Of a stretch of DNA of 64,000 nt, positions 12,432 to 23,611 are shown one piece after another (positions within the stretch are counted from its first letter, which is position 1; each line of letters opens with the position of its first letter). The stretch lies in assembly GCA_028386065.3 (NCBI GenBank), contig MK814806.1, positions 132,798 through 196,797 of the forward strand, given 5' to 3'. The position numbers and the translations under genes are program-made. The DNA comes from Turnera subulata. Taxonomy: Eukaryota > Streptophyta > Magnoliopsida > Malpighiales > Passifloraceae. The notes beneath the pieces were generated by a model. The model saw only the letters and a list, made by a program, of their open reading frames with translations. It did not search any database and was not told the origin of the DNA.

Positions 12432-15370
12432 ATGAGGTATTTTTGGGTTAGGAATAGGTTTAAGGGTCCAAGTGAACGGATTGTCCAGAGTTTACCCAGC
12501 CCATTAACACATTTCTTGCAGATAATTTTAGCTCTGATCCTCATAAGGCGCCAGGGGCCGTCGACTTCCATGCTTTGTTTTACCAGTCACAATGGACTAT
12601 GGTGGCAGATTCGGTTTGCGAGTTTGTGCGTGGTATGTTTTGGGGAACTAGCTGGAGCCCGATTATGAATGAAACTGTCATTGTTCCCATACCCAAAGTC
12701 CTAGTTCCAGAGAGTATGACTCAATTTTGACCTATTGGGTTGTGTAACGTTCTGTATAAAGTCATTACTAAACTCATTGTGAATAGATTGAAGCCGTTGT
12801 TGGGGAACTTGATTGCGCCTACACAGTCCAGTTTTATACCTGGGCGGCAGATAACAGATAATATTATTGTGGTTCAGGAAGCTATTAATTCTATGCGTCG
12901 AAAGAAGGAAGGTCGGGCTTACATGGCTATTAAGATAGACCTGGAAAAGGCGTATGACAGACTAAGCTGGCAGTTCATTCGGGATACCTCACTTGCTGCA
13001 CATTTTCCTGCTCCCTTAGTGGAATGCATCATGCGGTGTGTGGGTGGTACTCAAATGCGGGTTCTCTGGAATGGGGTGGCCTCTGATTCATTTCGGGCCT
13101 CGCGCGGTGTCCGACAAGGTGACCCACTTTCTTCGTATTTTTTTTGTATTATGTGTTGAGAGATTGAGCCATTTGATTGGGCAGGCTGTCTCGACGGGTA
13201 TCTGGAAGCCGATGTTCTTGTGTCGACAGGCCCCTCCCTTATCTCACTTATTCTTTGTGGATGATATGGTGCTCTTTACGGAAGCTACTCTTGACCAGAT
13301 TCCAATTCTTCAGCATATATTGAGTCTTTTCAGTGATGCCTCGGGTCTCAAAGTTAGTCTCAGCAAAACAAGGATCTTTTTCTCCCCTAACGTTTGTCGT
13401 GACGTTGCCGATGCTATCGTGGACGGGCTGGGTTTTGTAGAGACTGAGGATTTGGGTAGATATCTTGGGGTTCCTCTTATCTATAGCCGGGTCACTAAGC
13501 AGACCTATGATTATATCCTTGACCGGGTTCGTGCGAGACTTTCCTCTTGGCAGGGCCGCCACTTGTCTTTGGCTGGCCAGGTCACTCTAGCTAAGTCTGT
13601 TCTGCACTTCCCTCCTATGCTATGCAGTCTGTCTGGCTTCCCGTTGGGATTATCTGAAAAATTGATAAGAGGTGTCGCGCCTTCATCTGGGGTTCAAGTG
13701 AGGAGAATCACAAAATCCATCTTGTTAATTGGGATTCTCTCTGTCTTCCTCGTAATCTGGGTGGTCTAGGCATGAAAACCCTCACTCTTCAGAATGAGGC
13801 TCTCCTCCCCAAGATCGGGTGGGGGTTAGTCATAAGAGAGGATTCATTATGGGTTTCTGTTTTAAGGGCCAAGTATCTAAAGGGATCCTCGTTACTTCCG
13901 TCTACACTGCCTGTGCGTGCTTGCTCCTCACTTTGGAGAGGGGTTGCTAAATCCTGGTATTTGATCCGTGATGGAGTTGAATGGCCGCTTAGGGATGGTC
14001 AACGGGCACTATTTTGGTTAGATCCATGGGTTGAGGATATTGGCCGACTAGTTGATCACGCTATAAGCCTGGTTCCGGAGGTGCAGTTGCAGGAGCAGAT
14101 AACGGATTTTGTTTCTCCTATAGGGGGTTGGAACTGGGGCAAGTTCCAAGATTTATTACCTGCTGGTATCTGTCTTAAGATCGCGGCAATCGCTACTCTG
14201 TATGGGGGTGGAGCCCGTGATACAGTCTTTTGGCGACACTCTCGTTCTGGGGATTTCATTACTCATTCTACTCATGTGCAACTTTGTCAATTTCCAGGTC
14301 TGGAGAATGCACCTCTTTGGTCCTTAATTTGGCATTGGCCGGGTCCGCAACGAGTTTGCATGTTTCTTTGAAGATTGGCCCATGGTGCACTACTCACAAA
14401 TGGCCAACAATTTCGGCGGCATTTATGCAGTAACTCTATCTGCCCCTTATGTAATTCGGCGGACGAGACGGTGTTACATACCTTCCGGGACTGTGTATGG
14501 GCACGGGACATATGGCAATGTTTGTCATGCCATCCTCCCTCTTTTCTCTTCAACTCCACTTGCATATCTGAATGGCTCTTCTCCAATCTATCGTGTGATG
14601 TTCAGGTGGCGAGAGTGGTGCCTTGGAGAGTGCTGTTCGGCGTTGCTTGCTGGCGGATTTGGGCTGGGAGGAACGGAAGTATCTTTGATCCCGAGGGTGA
14701 TGCTCCCTTCAATCCAAGTGAAAATATCCTGTGTTTGGCATCGGAATTCTCGAAGACCAGACATGAGTATACTTCGGTGGGTCTTGCCCCCAATCCCCCT
14801 ACTTTGACCTGGATTCGTTGGAAGCCGCCGGAGCTGGGTCGGTTCAAATTGAACATGGATGGGGTGGCCTCCTCCCCTGGACTTCAAGCTGCGGCAGGTG
14901 GTCTGGTGCGTAATGATAATGGGGATTGGGTAACTAGTTTCAGTTTTCACATTGGTAGTTGTTCAGCTGTGAATGCCGAGCTGTGGGGGCTGTTTGTTGG
15001 GTTACATCATGTATGGGAACTAGGTATCAGATCTCTGGAAGTAGAACTTGACGCGGCTGCTATTATAGTGGATCTTCGCAATCAGGTTTGCAGGTTGCGC
15101 AGGAACGCAGTGTTGTTTCGGGCTGTGCAGCAGCTTCTTGCAAGGAATTGGCAAGTTCGGTTGCTGCACGTGTATCGTGAAGCAAATCAATGTGCAGACT
15201 GGTTGGCTCGCCAAGCGTTTTCTTTGTCTTTAGGTGTTACTCATTTTGTTCATCCCCCGGGGGCTGTTCTTTGTTGCTTTCTAATGATGTATAAGGGGCT
15301 GGTTCTCCGCAAATTGTTCGTCCTCAGTCTTAATATAAGTATTCTATCTTCCTGATCGGAAAAAAAAAAA
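12432..15370 (+). pseudogene. 5'-truncated L1-type LINE: reverse transcriptase and RNase H, broken
   Basis: Remnant of ORF2 of a plant L1-type retrotransposon. It begins inside the reverse transcriptase (HKAPGAVDFHALFYQSQW at about 12540-12600) and keeps PIGLCNVLYKVITK, RQGDPLS, the catalytic FVDDM box (about 13251-13265), a zf-RVT-like HWPGPQRV region (about 14333-14356) and a C-terminal RNase H (LNMDGVASSPG to EANQCADWLARQ, about 14850-15210). It ends in an A tract (15360-15370). The endonuclease and ORF1 are missing. Coding is broken by TGA at 12728-12730 (position of a conserved Arg), a one-base change in the T run 13138-13145, a one-base loss near 13663 and TGA at 14369-14371 (probably a former Trp). 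No clear target duplication was found. Confidence 0.92.
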
Positions 15371-16902
15371 CAAGAAACAAAGATAGAATTAAATATACTT
15401 TTTCTAAATTTATACTTTTTTAAATGATTATCAATTTCTTTCTTTAAATTTTATCTTTCTTAATTGCTACCTAAGGATAATTAGTGCATTATGATATTTT
15501 CTAGCTACGATTTAATAGAGATTTCCGTAGTACTTGACATCAATCTTAAACAGCTTGTCTCATTCTTAAGAAATACCTTATATTTATAGATTACCTCCAA
15601 CTTTACCTACTAAAAAAGTCAAGTTATCAAGGAATTGCGTATTCACAAATGAACAGAACCAAACTTGGGAGTATAAGAATTTGCATACTACAAAATTAAT
15701 CTACTGCCCCCTCCCCGATGAAAATGTTTGAGGAAGTCAAATGAGGCTCATGTTTCGGAAACTAATTGTAAAATAAGGAAGAGAGAACTCCAAGATTTTA
15801 AGAAATGTGTAATTATGTGGACGAGATGAAACTCGAGTACTGACAGAGGTTTTCTTGGATAAAAACTAGAGTGGAAATTTTAAATGCACGATTCCATTTT
15901 GTTTGAACTACAATGATGACTTATCAACATCAATATCATTTTCATCATTGCCCTTCGTGCTACATTCTCAACATCATTATACTGTCACCATTAATTTCCA
16001 TGCATACGTTCCTTCATTTTTTACTTCCAACAGCATTAGCTGGCTTTTACCTTATAATAGTTCATTAGCTTAATTACCATGTAAAAAAGTGGAATCTATT
16101 ATCTACTATATATATTTAAAGCTGTATCCCTCATCAGGTTTTGACACATAGGATTTTTGAGGTCTTACTTTATTGCCATGTGGAGGCTTCGGGTCTTCCT
16201 TTATTGCCATATAGAGGGTTGTAGGTGCAGTTTGATTGGCCATAATAACAAACATAATTATCCCATAATAATTAAACTTCCACCAGTAAAGCTTATATGT
16301 TATATCCTCATACGATTTAAGCTAAAAGCTGAAATTCAATATTTAAAAAAAAAACAAAAGCTTATCAATTATATCCTGATAATATTTAAACTCTTATAAG
16401 AAAATCCTGATAAACTCTTATCTGAAAAAACTAATAATTTATGTCATTGATTTGAAAACAAAACTCATTGTAATTGTATTGTTATATATATATTATGTGA
16501 TTTACTCTAAGAATTATATTACCTTTATTGATAAATTTTACAACTAATAAGATAATATTGTTATTCAAAACTAATCTTTAATCATTTTTGTTTTTTTCAT
16601 CTATCTTTTCAAAAATTTCATTATCTCTCTTTTAAATACAGATACAGTCTCTCTATTTTTTTGTATGTGAAATAATAGTCTCTGTATGTGATACAGTTTC
16701 ACTATCATTCATTCATTTTTTTTACTCCTTCTTTGTTTTATTTTTACACTACACAAGATCTAGATAAAGTCTCTGTCTGTATGATACAGTTTCTCTATCT
16801 TCTTCTTTATTTTGTTACTATTTGCCTACGTACGAATGTTGATATAGTATTAAAGTTATTTTGTCTCTCACAATTAAGCATCCTATTTGTTTCTTTGTTT
16901 TA
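15371..16902. other. AT-rich DNA without recognisable genes
   Basis: No coding frame, tRNA or complete element was recognised. TCTACTATATATATTTAAAGC at about 16101 resembles a Helitron 5' end, but no matching 3' end was seen. A short motif GATACAGT(T/C)TC(T/A)CTAT recurs at about 16640-16790. The segment ends where the truncated LTR of element C begins. Confidence 0.5.
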
Positions 16903-17509
16903 TGTTGTTTTGGTAGTGGGGTTGTTGTGTTATTTTCTTATCTTATATGTATAAATATATATGGAAGAAAAGTTGGCAGAAAGTGGGTGCAGAAAAGAAA
17001 TGCAAGAAGAAGACTGATATGGTGTTTGCTTTGTAGGTGAGGAGCATGAAGGGTAGGTGGCGTTTCATAGGCAGAAAAAGGTAAGGTGTAAGGAAGAAGA
17101 ATTTTTCCTTACCTGGGAAGAATAAGAAAATCAGGCAAGCTTGTAGATGAAGGAGAAAACTTTGCAGACGGCGATATGGACGGAAGAAAAGGTGGTGTGA
17201 GCGTGTCACACACACTCAACCGGGTATTGTCCGTACCAACAAATAACTAAAATACCCACTTAACTTTATTTCTGGTCCGTTCTTTCGAGGTTAAACCTGA
17301 CTTTTCTCGAGATTCCTGGACCCGAAAAATACCAACTCTGGTCCGTAAAATCCGCGGAAAAATCTAGGACGTGGGGTATAGGATGGTTTCGGAATCCGAT
17401 GCATAATTTACCCTAAAATAATTACCCAAGATTAATTTCATAAGGTAAATTATTGTACAAAGCCTTTTACAGTCCCGGTAAAAACATAAATTTTACCCAG
17501 GCTGTTACA
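16903..17509 (-). mobile_element. 3' LTR of gypsy element C, truncated
   Basis: On the minus strand it starts TGTAACAGCC next to the polypurine tract and matches the outer end of the 5' LTR (29973-30568). About 12 differences are seen over the ~290 bases 17216-17509, mostly transitions. Only about 607 of an estimated 2.3 kb of LTR remain; homology to the other LTR stops sharply at 16903, so the inner and 3' part is deleted and no target duplication can be read here. Confidence 0.88.
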
Positions 17510-17545
17510 GTCTACCCCCCTTAAAAAATTTCGTCCTCGAAATTC
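17510..17545 (-). other. Polypurine tract region of element C
   Basis: On the minus strand, AATTTCGAGGACGAAATT followed by a purine-rich run (AAGGGGGG) ends directly at the LTR start TGTAACAGCC. It is the plus-strand primer region of the retrotransposon and fixes its orientation. Confidence 0.85.
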
Positions 17546-20500
17546 ATTCCTGTCCTGTGAAGAGATGCGGATATTGGGACCGCATGTGTTCTTCAACTTC
17601 CCATGTAGACTCATTAGCGGAATGCTTACTCCATTTGACCTTGACCATGGGAATGGCACGATTCCGCAACTACCGAACTTCTCGAGCAAGAATCTGTTCC
17701 GGCACTTCTGTGTAGGTGAGGTCCTCAGCTACCTCAACATCCACTGGGGCCACAATATGACTAGGGTCCAATCGATACCCCCTCAGCATAGAGACATGAA
17801 ACACGTCATGAATGCGTGATAGCTCATCAGGTAAGGACAGCTTGTAAGCTAGTGGTCCAATTCTCTCCACGATCTCATAGGGCCCGATATACCTTGGGCT
17901 CAGCTTCCCTCTCTTGCTGAACCTAATCACACCCTTCCAAGGTGCTACTCTGAGGAAAACCTTCTCACCAACATTATACTCCATCTCACGTCGGTGTTTG
18001 TCGGCGTAGCTCTTCTGCCGATCCTAAGCAGCTCTCATACACTGTCTCACCGTCTGGATCTTGTCAACTGTCTGTTGGACTAAATCCGGTCCGACGATCA
18101 GTCTCATACCTTCTTCATCCCAACACACTGGACTTCTACACTTCCTCCCATAGAGGGCCTCAAAAGGTGGCATACCAATGCTGGAATGGTAGCCGTTGTT
18201 GTACGCAAACTCTGCCAAGGGTAGATACTTATCCTAACTCCCACTGAAGTTAAGTGCGCAAGCCCTCAACATGTCCTCCAGTGTCTGTATAGTCCTCTCA
18301 GACTGTCCATCTGTCTGAGGATGAAAAGCAGTGCTGAAGCTCAACTTGGTTCCCAAAGCTGCTTGTAAGCCCTTCTAGAAACGTGATGTGAATCTGGGAT
18401 CTCTGTCTGAGACTATGGACTTTGGAATCCCATGTATTCTCATAACTTCAGCAATATACTTACTCACCAATGTGTCCATGGTGTCGGTTTGGCGGATAGG
18501 GAGAAAATGAGCATATTTTGTTAATCGATTGACGATGACCCAAATAGCATCATGTTGCCTCCGAGTCATCGGTAAACCAATCACAAAATCCATGGTGATC
18601 ATCTCCCACTTCCACTCCGGCACTGTCAACGTCTCATCTTCCTTGTCGGAGCCTGATGTTCGGCTTTCACCTGTTGGCAAGTAAGACAACTTGCAACATA
18701 CTCGGCTACATCCTTTTTCATACGAGGCCACCAGAAATGGCTCTTCAGGTTCTGATACATCTTGGTGCTTCCAGGATGCATTGGATATGGCGTCATATGT
18801 CCTTCATCCAAAATCTGACTATGCAGATTACTGACATTGGGTACACATATCCGTTTCCCAATCATCAGCGCTCCATCATCAGCTATACAAAACTTATCTT
18901 CTTTTCCACTCCTTACCCCTTCCTTTAGCTTGACTAGGTCGGGATCTCCTTCTTGTAACTCCACTATCCATCCTCTTAGATTGGACTTGACACTCATGTG
19001 TGCCAGCAAAGCTCCTGTATCATCCACTGTCAGACTGACTCCCAGCTTCCTTAACTCGATAAGCGAGAGCATCGAGTAACTAGTGGAAGCATCTTCTGGT
19101 TGTCTCCGGCTCAAGGCATCAGCTACCACATTAGCCTTTCCTGGGTGATACTCGATAGTACAGTCATAATCATTAAGCAACTCAACCCAGCGTCTCTATT
19201 GCAGGTTAAGCTCCTTCTGAGTCATAATGTACTTAAGGCTTTTGTGGTCGGTGAAAATTCGACACTTCTCTCCAAACAAGTAGTGTCTCTAAATCTTCAG
19301 AGCCAAGATCACAGTTGCCATCTCAAGATCATGCGTCGGACAATTCTTCTCATGATCCCTCAACTGCCTGGAGGCGTAAGCAATCACTCATCCTTCCTGC
19401 GTCAGCATGGCTCCTAAACCAAGACTCGATGCATTACAAAACAACACATACTCCACTCCGGGCTTCGGTACTGTCAGAACCGGTGTTGTGGTCAGCTTCC
19501 TTTTAAGCTCCTCAAAACTATACTAACATCCCAAGCTCTAAAAAAATGCCTGTTCTTTCCTTAATAGCTTGGTCATGGGACTAGCTATCAAAGAAAAACC
19601 TTCAATGAACCTTCGGTAGTATCCTGCAAGGCCAAGAAAACTTCTGACTTCAGACACATTCTTAGGAGGTTCCCACTCCAACACGGCTTTCACTTTGGCA
19701 GGGTCAACTTTTATTCCATCCCCGCCTACTACATGTCCGAGGAAGGAAACTTCTCCAAGCCAAAATTCACACTTGCTGAATTTGGCATATAACTGCTTCT
19801 CCCGTAACCTCTGAAGCACTATCCTCAAATGCTCTTCGTGCTCTTTCTTGCTCTTAGAGTAGATGAGGATATCATCGATGAATACCATAACAAACTTATC
19901 CAAAAACTTGTTCAAAACCAAGTGCATCAAGCACATGAACACTGCTGGAGCATTGGTCAATCCGAACAGTACCACTGTGAACTCGAAATGACCATACCGT
20001 GTGCGGAAGGCAGTCTTCGGTATGTCCTTCTCTGCAATCTTGATCTGGTGATACCCAGGCTGAATATCAATCTTGGAAAACACAGTGGCTCCCTGCAGCT
20101 GATCAAACAAATCATCAATCCTGGGCAGCGGGTACTTGTTCTTAACTGTCACCTTGTTTAGCTGGCGGTAGTCTACACACATCCGCAGGCTACCATCCTT
20201 CTTCTTTACGAACAGAACTGGTGCACCCCATGGTGATGTACTAGGTCTGATGAAACCCTTTCCTAGCAGCTCATCCAACTGTTTTTTCAACTCCTGGAGC
20301 TCTGTTGGTGCCATCCTGTATGAAGCCATCGATATAGGTGTGACTCCTGGCATCAAGTCGATAGTATACTCAACCTCTCTGTCGGGTGGTAAACCTAGCA
20401 GATCATCTGGGAAGACATCAAGGAACTCCTTCACTACTGATATATCTCCCGGGGTAGGATCCCGTGTATCTTCACCGGTGATATGGGTCAACAAAACATC

Positions 20501-22162
20501 TGGACTATGCGGCTTCACTCCAAACTCCTGCATAGCGGAGATGCTACACGTGGCAGCAGCTTTCCTATTACCTATTACCAAAACCTGTCGACCACCATCG
20601 AAAGTCAGCAACACTTCCTTGGTTTGACAGTTCACCATGGCAATATATCTCGACAACCAATCCATCCCCAGGATTATGTCGAATCCCCCCATGTTCATCA
20701 CGATCAATCGGGCTAAGAAAACCTCATCATCATATGAAAGAAGAACATCCTTGCACACCTGTGTTAATCTCACTACTGTGCCCGCGGGTAACCTAACCCT
20801 CAACGGACATGCTAAGCTCTCTTCCTTATAGCTATGTTTTATAGCAAAACTCTGAGCGATAAAAGAATGCGTAGTACCAGAATCAATCAAAGTATATGCA
20901 ATACTACCAAAAGCTGTAAAGGTACCTGCAATAACATCAGCATTCTCGGGATCATCCTCAGCCGTGATCACAAATGCCCTCGGAGCGGCTGTACTCTGGT
21001 TCATGGCTGATTGTGTCCGAGTAGGAGTAGCTCCACGTCCACGGCCTCGGCCAACTCCAGAACCACTGGGTACGCTCGCCACTGTTGCTTGAACAGTTTG
21101 AGCAGGAACAGAAACTTCGGATCTTCCCAACTTAGGACACGAACTCCGGTAGTGCCCAACTTCATTGCACTCAAAACACCTCACCTTAGACAAAGGAGTT
21201 CTAGGGCGAGTGTCTCCGGATGAAGTCCCTCCAGACTGGGTCCATGAACTCCCGCGATTGTTGTTGTAGCCTCGACCCTGGGACACTAGTATGGATTGGG
21301 TCTGTCCATACCCTAGCCTAGTACCGGCATTCTGGAACCTTTTGTTCTGATTCCCAGCACTCTGTGTAGATTTCCTCTTCCGAACTTCTTCCATCTCTCT
21401 TTCGTTCCCCATCCAGATGACTTCTGCTCGAAGAGCATCTGCAAGCATATCTTGGCAAGTCTCATAAACTTTACATCCCATGACTGTCTGGATGCAGGAT
21501 CGCAAGCCATCCCAGAAATGCTTGCATCTAGCCTCTGGTGTGGACACATATTCTGATGCATAGATGGATAAGCGGTCAAACTGGATCTCATACTCGTTCA
21601 CCAACTGTCCGATTTGCTGTCGCAAACTCAAAAATTCTCGCTTGAGCTGGTCTTGGTAAACATCGGTGACAAACTTCCTCCGAAACATCTCAGTAAATTG
21701 TGTCCAAGGCATGATGATTGGTTTCGGCATGTCACGTGTTGCCGAATCCCACCAATCCACAGCAACATCGGTGACAAACATGGATGCGACATACCTAGCC
21801 CACCTGTCATCTGTGCATCTCAGCTTCAACATCACTCCTTGAGCTTGACGAAGCCAGTCGTCAGCTGCCTGTGGGTTAGTAACCCCTGTAAAGGCATCAA
21901 GGCCTAGCTTGGACAACTTGGTGTAAACAGGGTCCTCAACAGGTCCATGATTCTCCTGTTCACGAGCTTCTCTGGCTTCTAGACGAGCATCCCTAGCATC
22001 CTAACGCTGCAAGAACTGCGTCATGGTATGCATAATCTGTGTTGTGTCCGCTGGTATTGCCGCGGGTACTTGTCCACCCACGACCGGTTGCGGCTGATCA
22101 ACCGATACTTGGTCATCTTCCAAACGCTTCTCAGCATGCTGGTTTCCTCCCACCGGATCCAT
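17544..22162 (-). pseudogene. Ty3/gypsy chromovirus (Tekay-like) gag-pol polyprotein, broken
   Basis: Single-frame retrotransposon polyprotein. The start ATG (22160-22162, MDPVGGNQ) lies about 110 bases inside the 5' LTR boundary. Order seen: gag; CCHC knuckle [15 protein letters not shown] (about 21135-21180); protease [10 protein letters not shown] (about 20862-20891); reverse transcriptase with [13 protein letters not shown] and catalytic FIDDILIYS (about 19857-19883); RNase H (about 19200-19530); integrase HHCC finger (HPGST to CLTCQQVK); integrase core with MDFVIGLP, SDRDPRF and FEALYGRKC; GPYEI module; and a C-terminal chromodomain-like stretch VKVKWSKHSANESTWE (about 17590-17640) typical of Tekay. 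It is broken by in-frame stops in gag (about 21997-22010), in RNase H, after FTSRF, near 18225, near 18030 and in the tail (about 17670). Nearly all replace Trp or Gln codons by TAG. The conserved order makes the call secure; the copy cannot encode an active polyprotein. Confidence 0.95.
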
Positions 22163-22273
22163 TCGTACCTATATGTGAATGTATGCATGCATGTTAAAAA
22201 CTATGCACATATAAGCAAACAAACAAGCACAATTATCACCCTATGGACCTACTGCCTGCTCCGCTGCAAAAAA
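22163..22273 (-). other. Leader between 5' LTR and gag of element C
   Basis: About 110 bases separating the LTR end (GGGGCGTTTCA on the minus strand) from the gag ATG. The primer-binding site should lie at the LTR edge. The bases there read TTTTTTGCAGCGGAGC on the minus strand, which do not match the initiator-methionine tRNA complement usual in this lineage, so the site is either unusual or decayed. Confidence 0.5.
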
Positions 22274-23573
22274 TGAAACGCCCCAACCCGCATTTACCGT
22301 ACAGGGTAAACACGTGCCAGAACTATTCTTATTACAGTAGCAGACAGTACATATGATACAAATACAATACAAGGCAAACCCAAATACAATATCTGTCACC
22401 TGTTCCCGGGGACCATTATTACAATCAATACACTCCAAACCAACCATCAGCAGAGGATATATGTTACAACAACAAGACACAATACAGTAACAACAGCGGC
22501 AGAAAATATCCTCAACAGCAACAACACAATAGAAAGACAAGCAGCGGAAGTCTTAGAATGAGAAGCAACGGGGGTATGGATCCGGGGTCTGGTGGAGTAG
22601 AAACAGCAGCTGGCCGAACCACGTACCTGTACTACGAGCAACTCATCCTACGGGATGAAACCCCACAGGCGAGGGGTGAGTCCGAAGTGCTCACCAACCA
22701 TGGAAAAACAGAGATATGCAGGCAAACATAATACCGAGAAAGAAAAACACTAGCAAAGGACAAAACAAGGATTCATTTGAAACATGACTGAGCCAAGGCT
22801 AAAAGACATTATATAATTTCCAATTTTTATCTTCGGGCCCCGTCACTGGACAAGCTAGGGTCGTACCTGGTTATTAACGTATTCCGGGTGCCAGATCAAA
22901 AGAGAACCCAGGGATAGACATCCCAAAATAGTAACCCAGGGATAGACATCCCAAAATATAATCACGGGATAGACATCCCAAGCATAGACATGGTTATCAC
23001 AAGAACCCAGATCATGGCCACCACAACATAGTCTCTAACCATCGAGTCGTACCACTACTTTTCAAGTGACAATTAAGTCGTCAACACAACTTCCAATTAT
23101 CCAATTATCTCATCATATCAGTTTTTCCATAGTTAACAGATCAACAATAACAAAACAGCCAAACTCAACCAACTCAGCGGTTCAATCAAACAATTCAACA
23201 AACAGAAAACACAACAGTGCTATGTGCAACATATCAAAGGTTATCCATCCTCACCTTAATCGGTTTTCTTTCTCCTGAAAGTCCTCAAAATGTCCCAGCT
23301 CTGGTTCCTCGGGATACCGCTTGTTATCAACTCCTATATATAATTATTGACAAAAACATAGTCACACAAATGCACAGTGAATATGATATGCAAATGACTA
23401 CAACCCCATTACCCGTACTCGTTTGATACTTAGATATAAATATTATTATTATTAAATTATTTGTATTTCCTTTTTCCACAAATTAATACATCGTATATAT
23501 ACATATTCCGGATATTATTCTTTGATAATATCCTTTCTAGAAATATATTATCTTCCATATATAATATTATTAT
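22274..23573 (-). mobile_element. 5' LTR of gypsy element C, 3' half
   Basis: Minus-strand LTR ending TGAAACGCCCCAACC on the plus strand. It carries a GGGATAGACATCCC-type repeat (22915-22985) and a putative 79-nt exon (23255-23333). It is interrupted at 23573 by a full-length LINE and resumes at 29549. Total LTR length without the LINE is about 2.3 kb. Confidence 0.85.
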
Positions 23574-23611
23574 TTTTTTTTTGGTGAATAGATGGGGCCT
23601 AAGCCCATTTA

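Noticed and set aside
16101..16450. Possible Helitron 5' end TCTACTATATATATTTAAAGC
   Set aside because: No 3' hairpin with CTRR end could be found; kept only as a remark.
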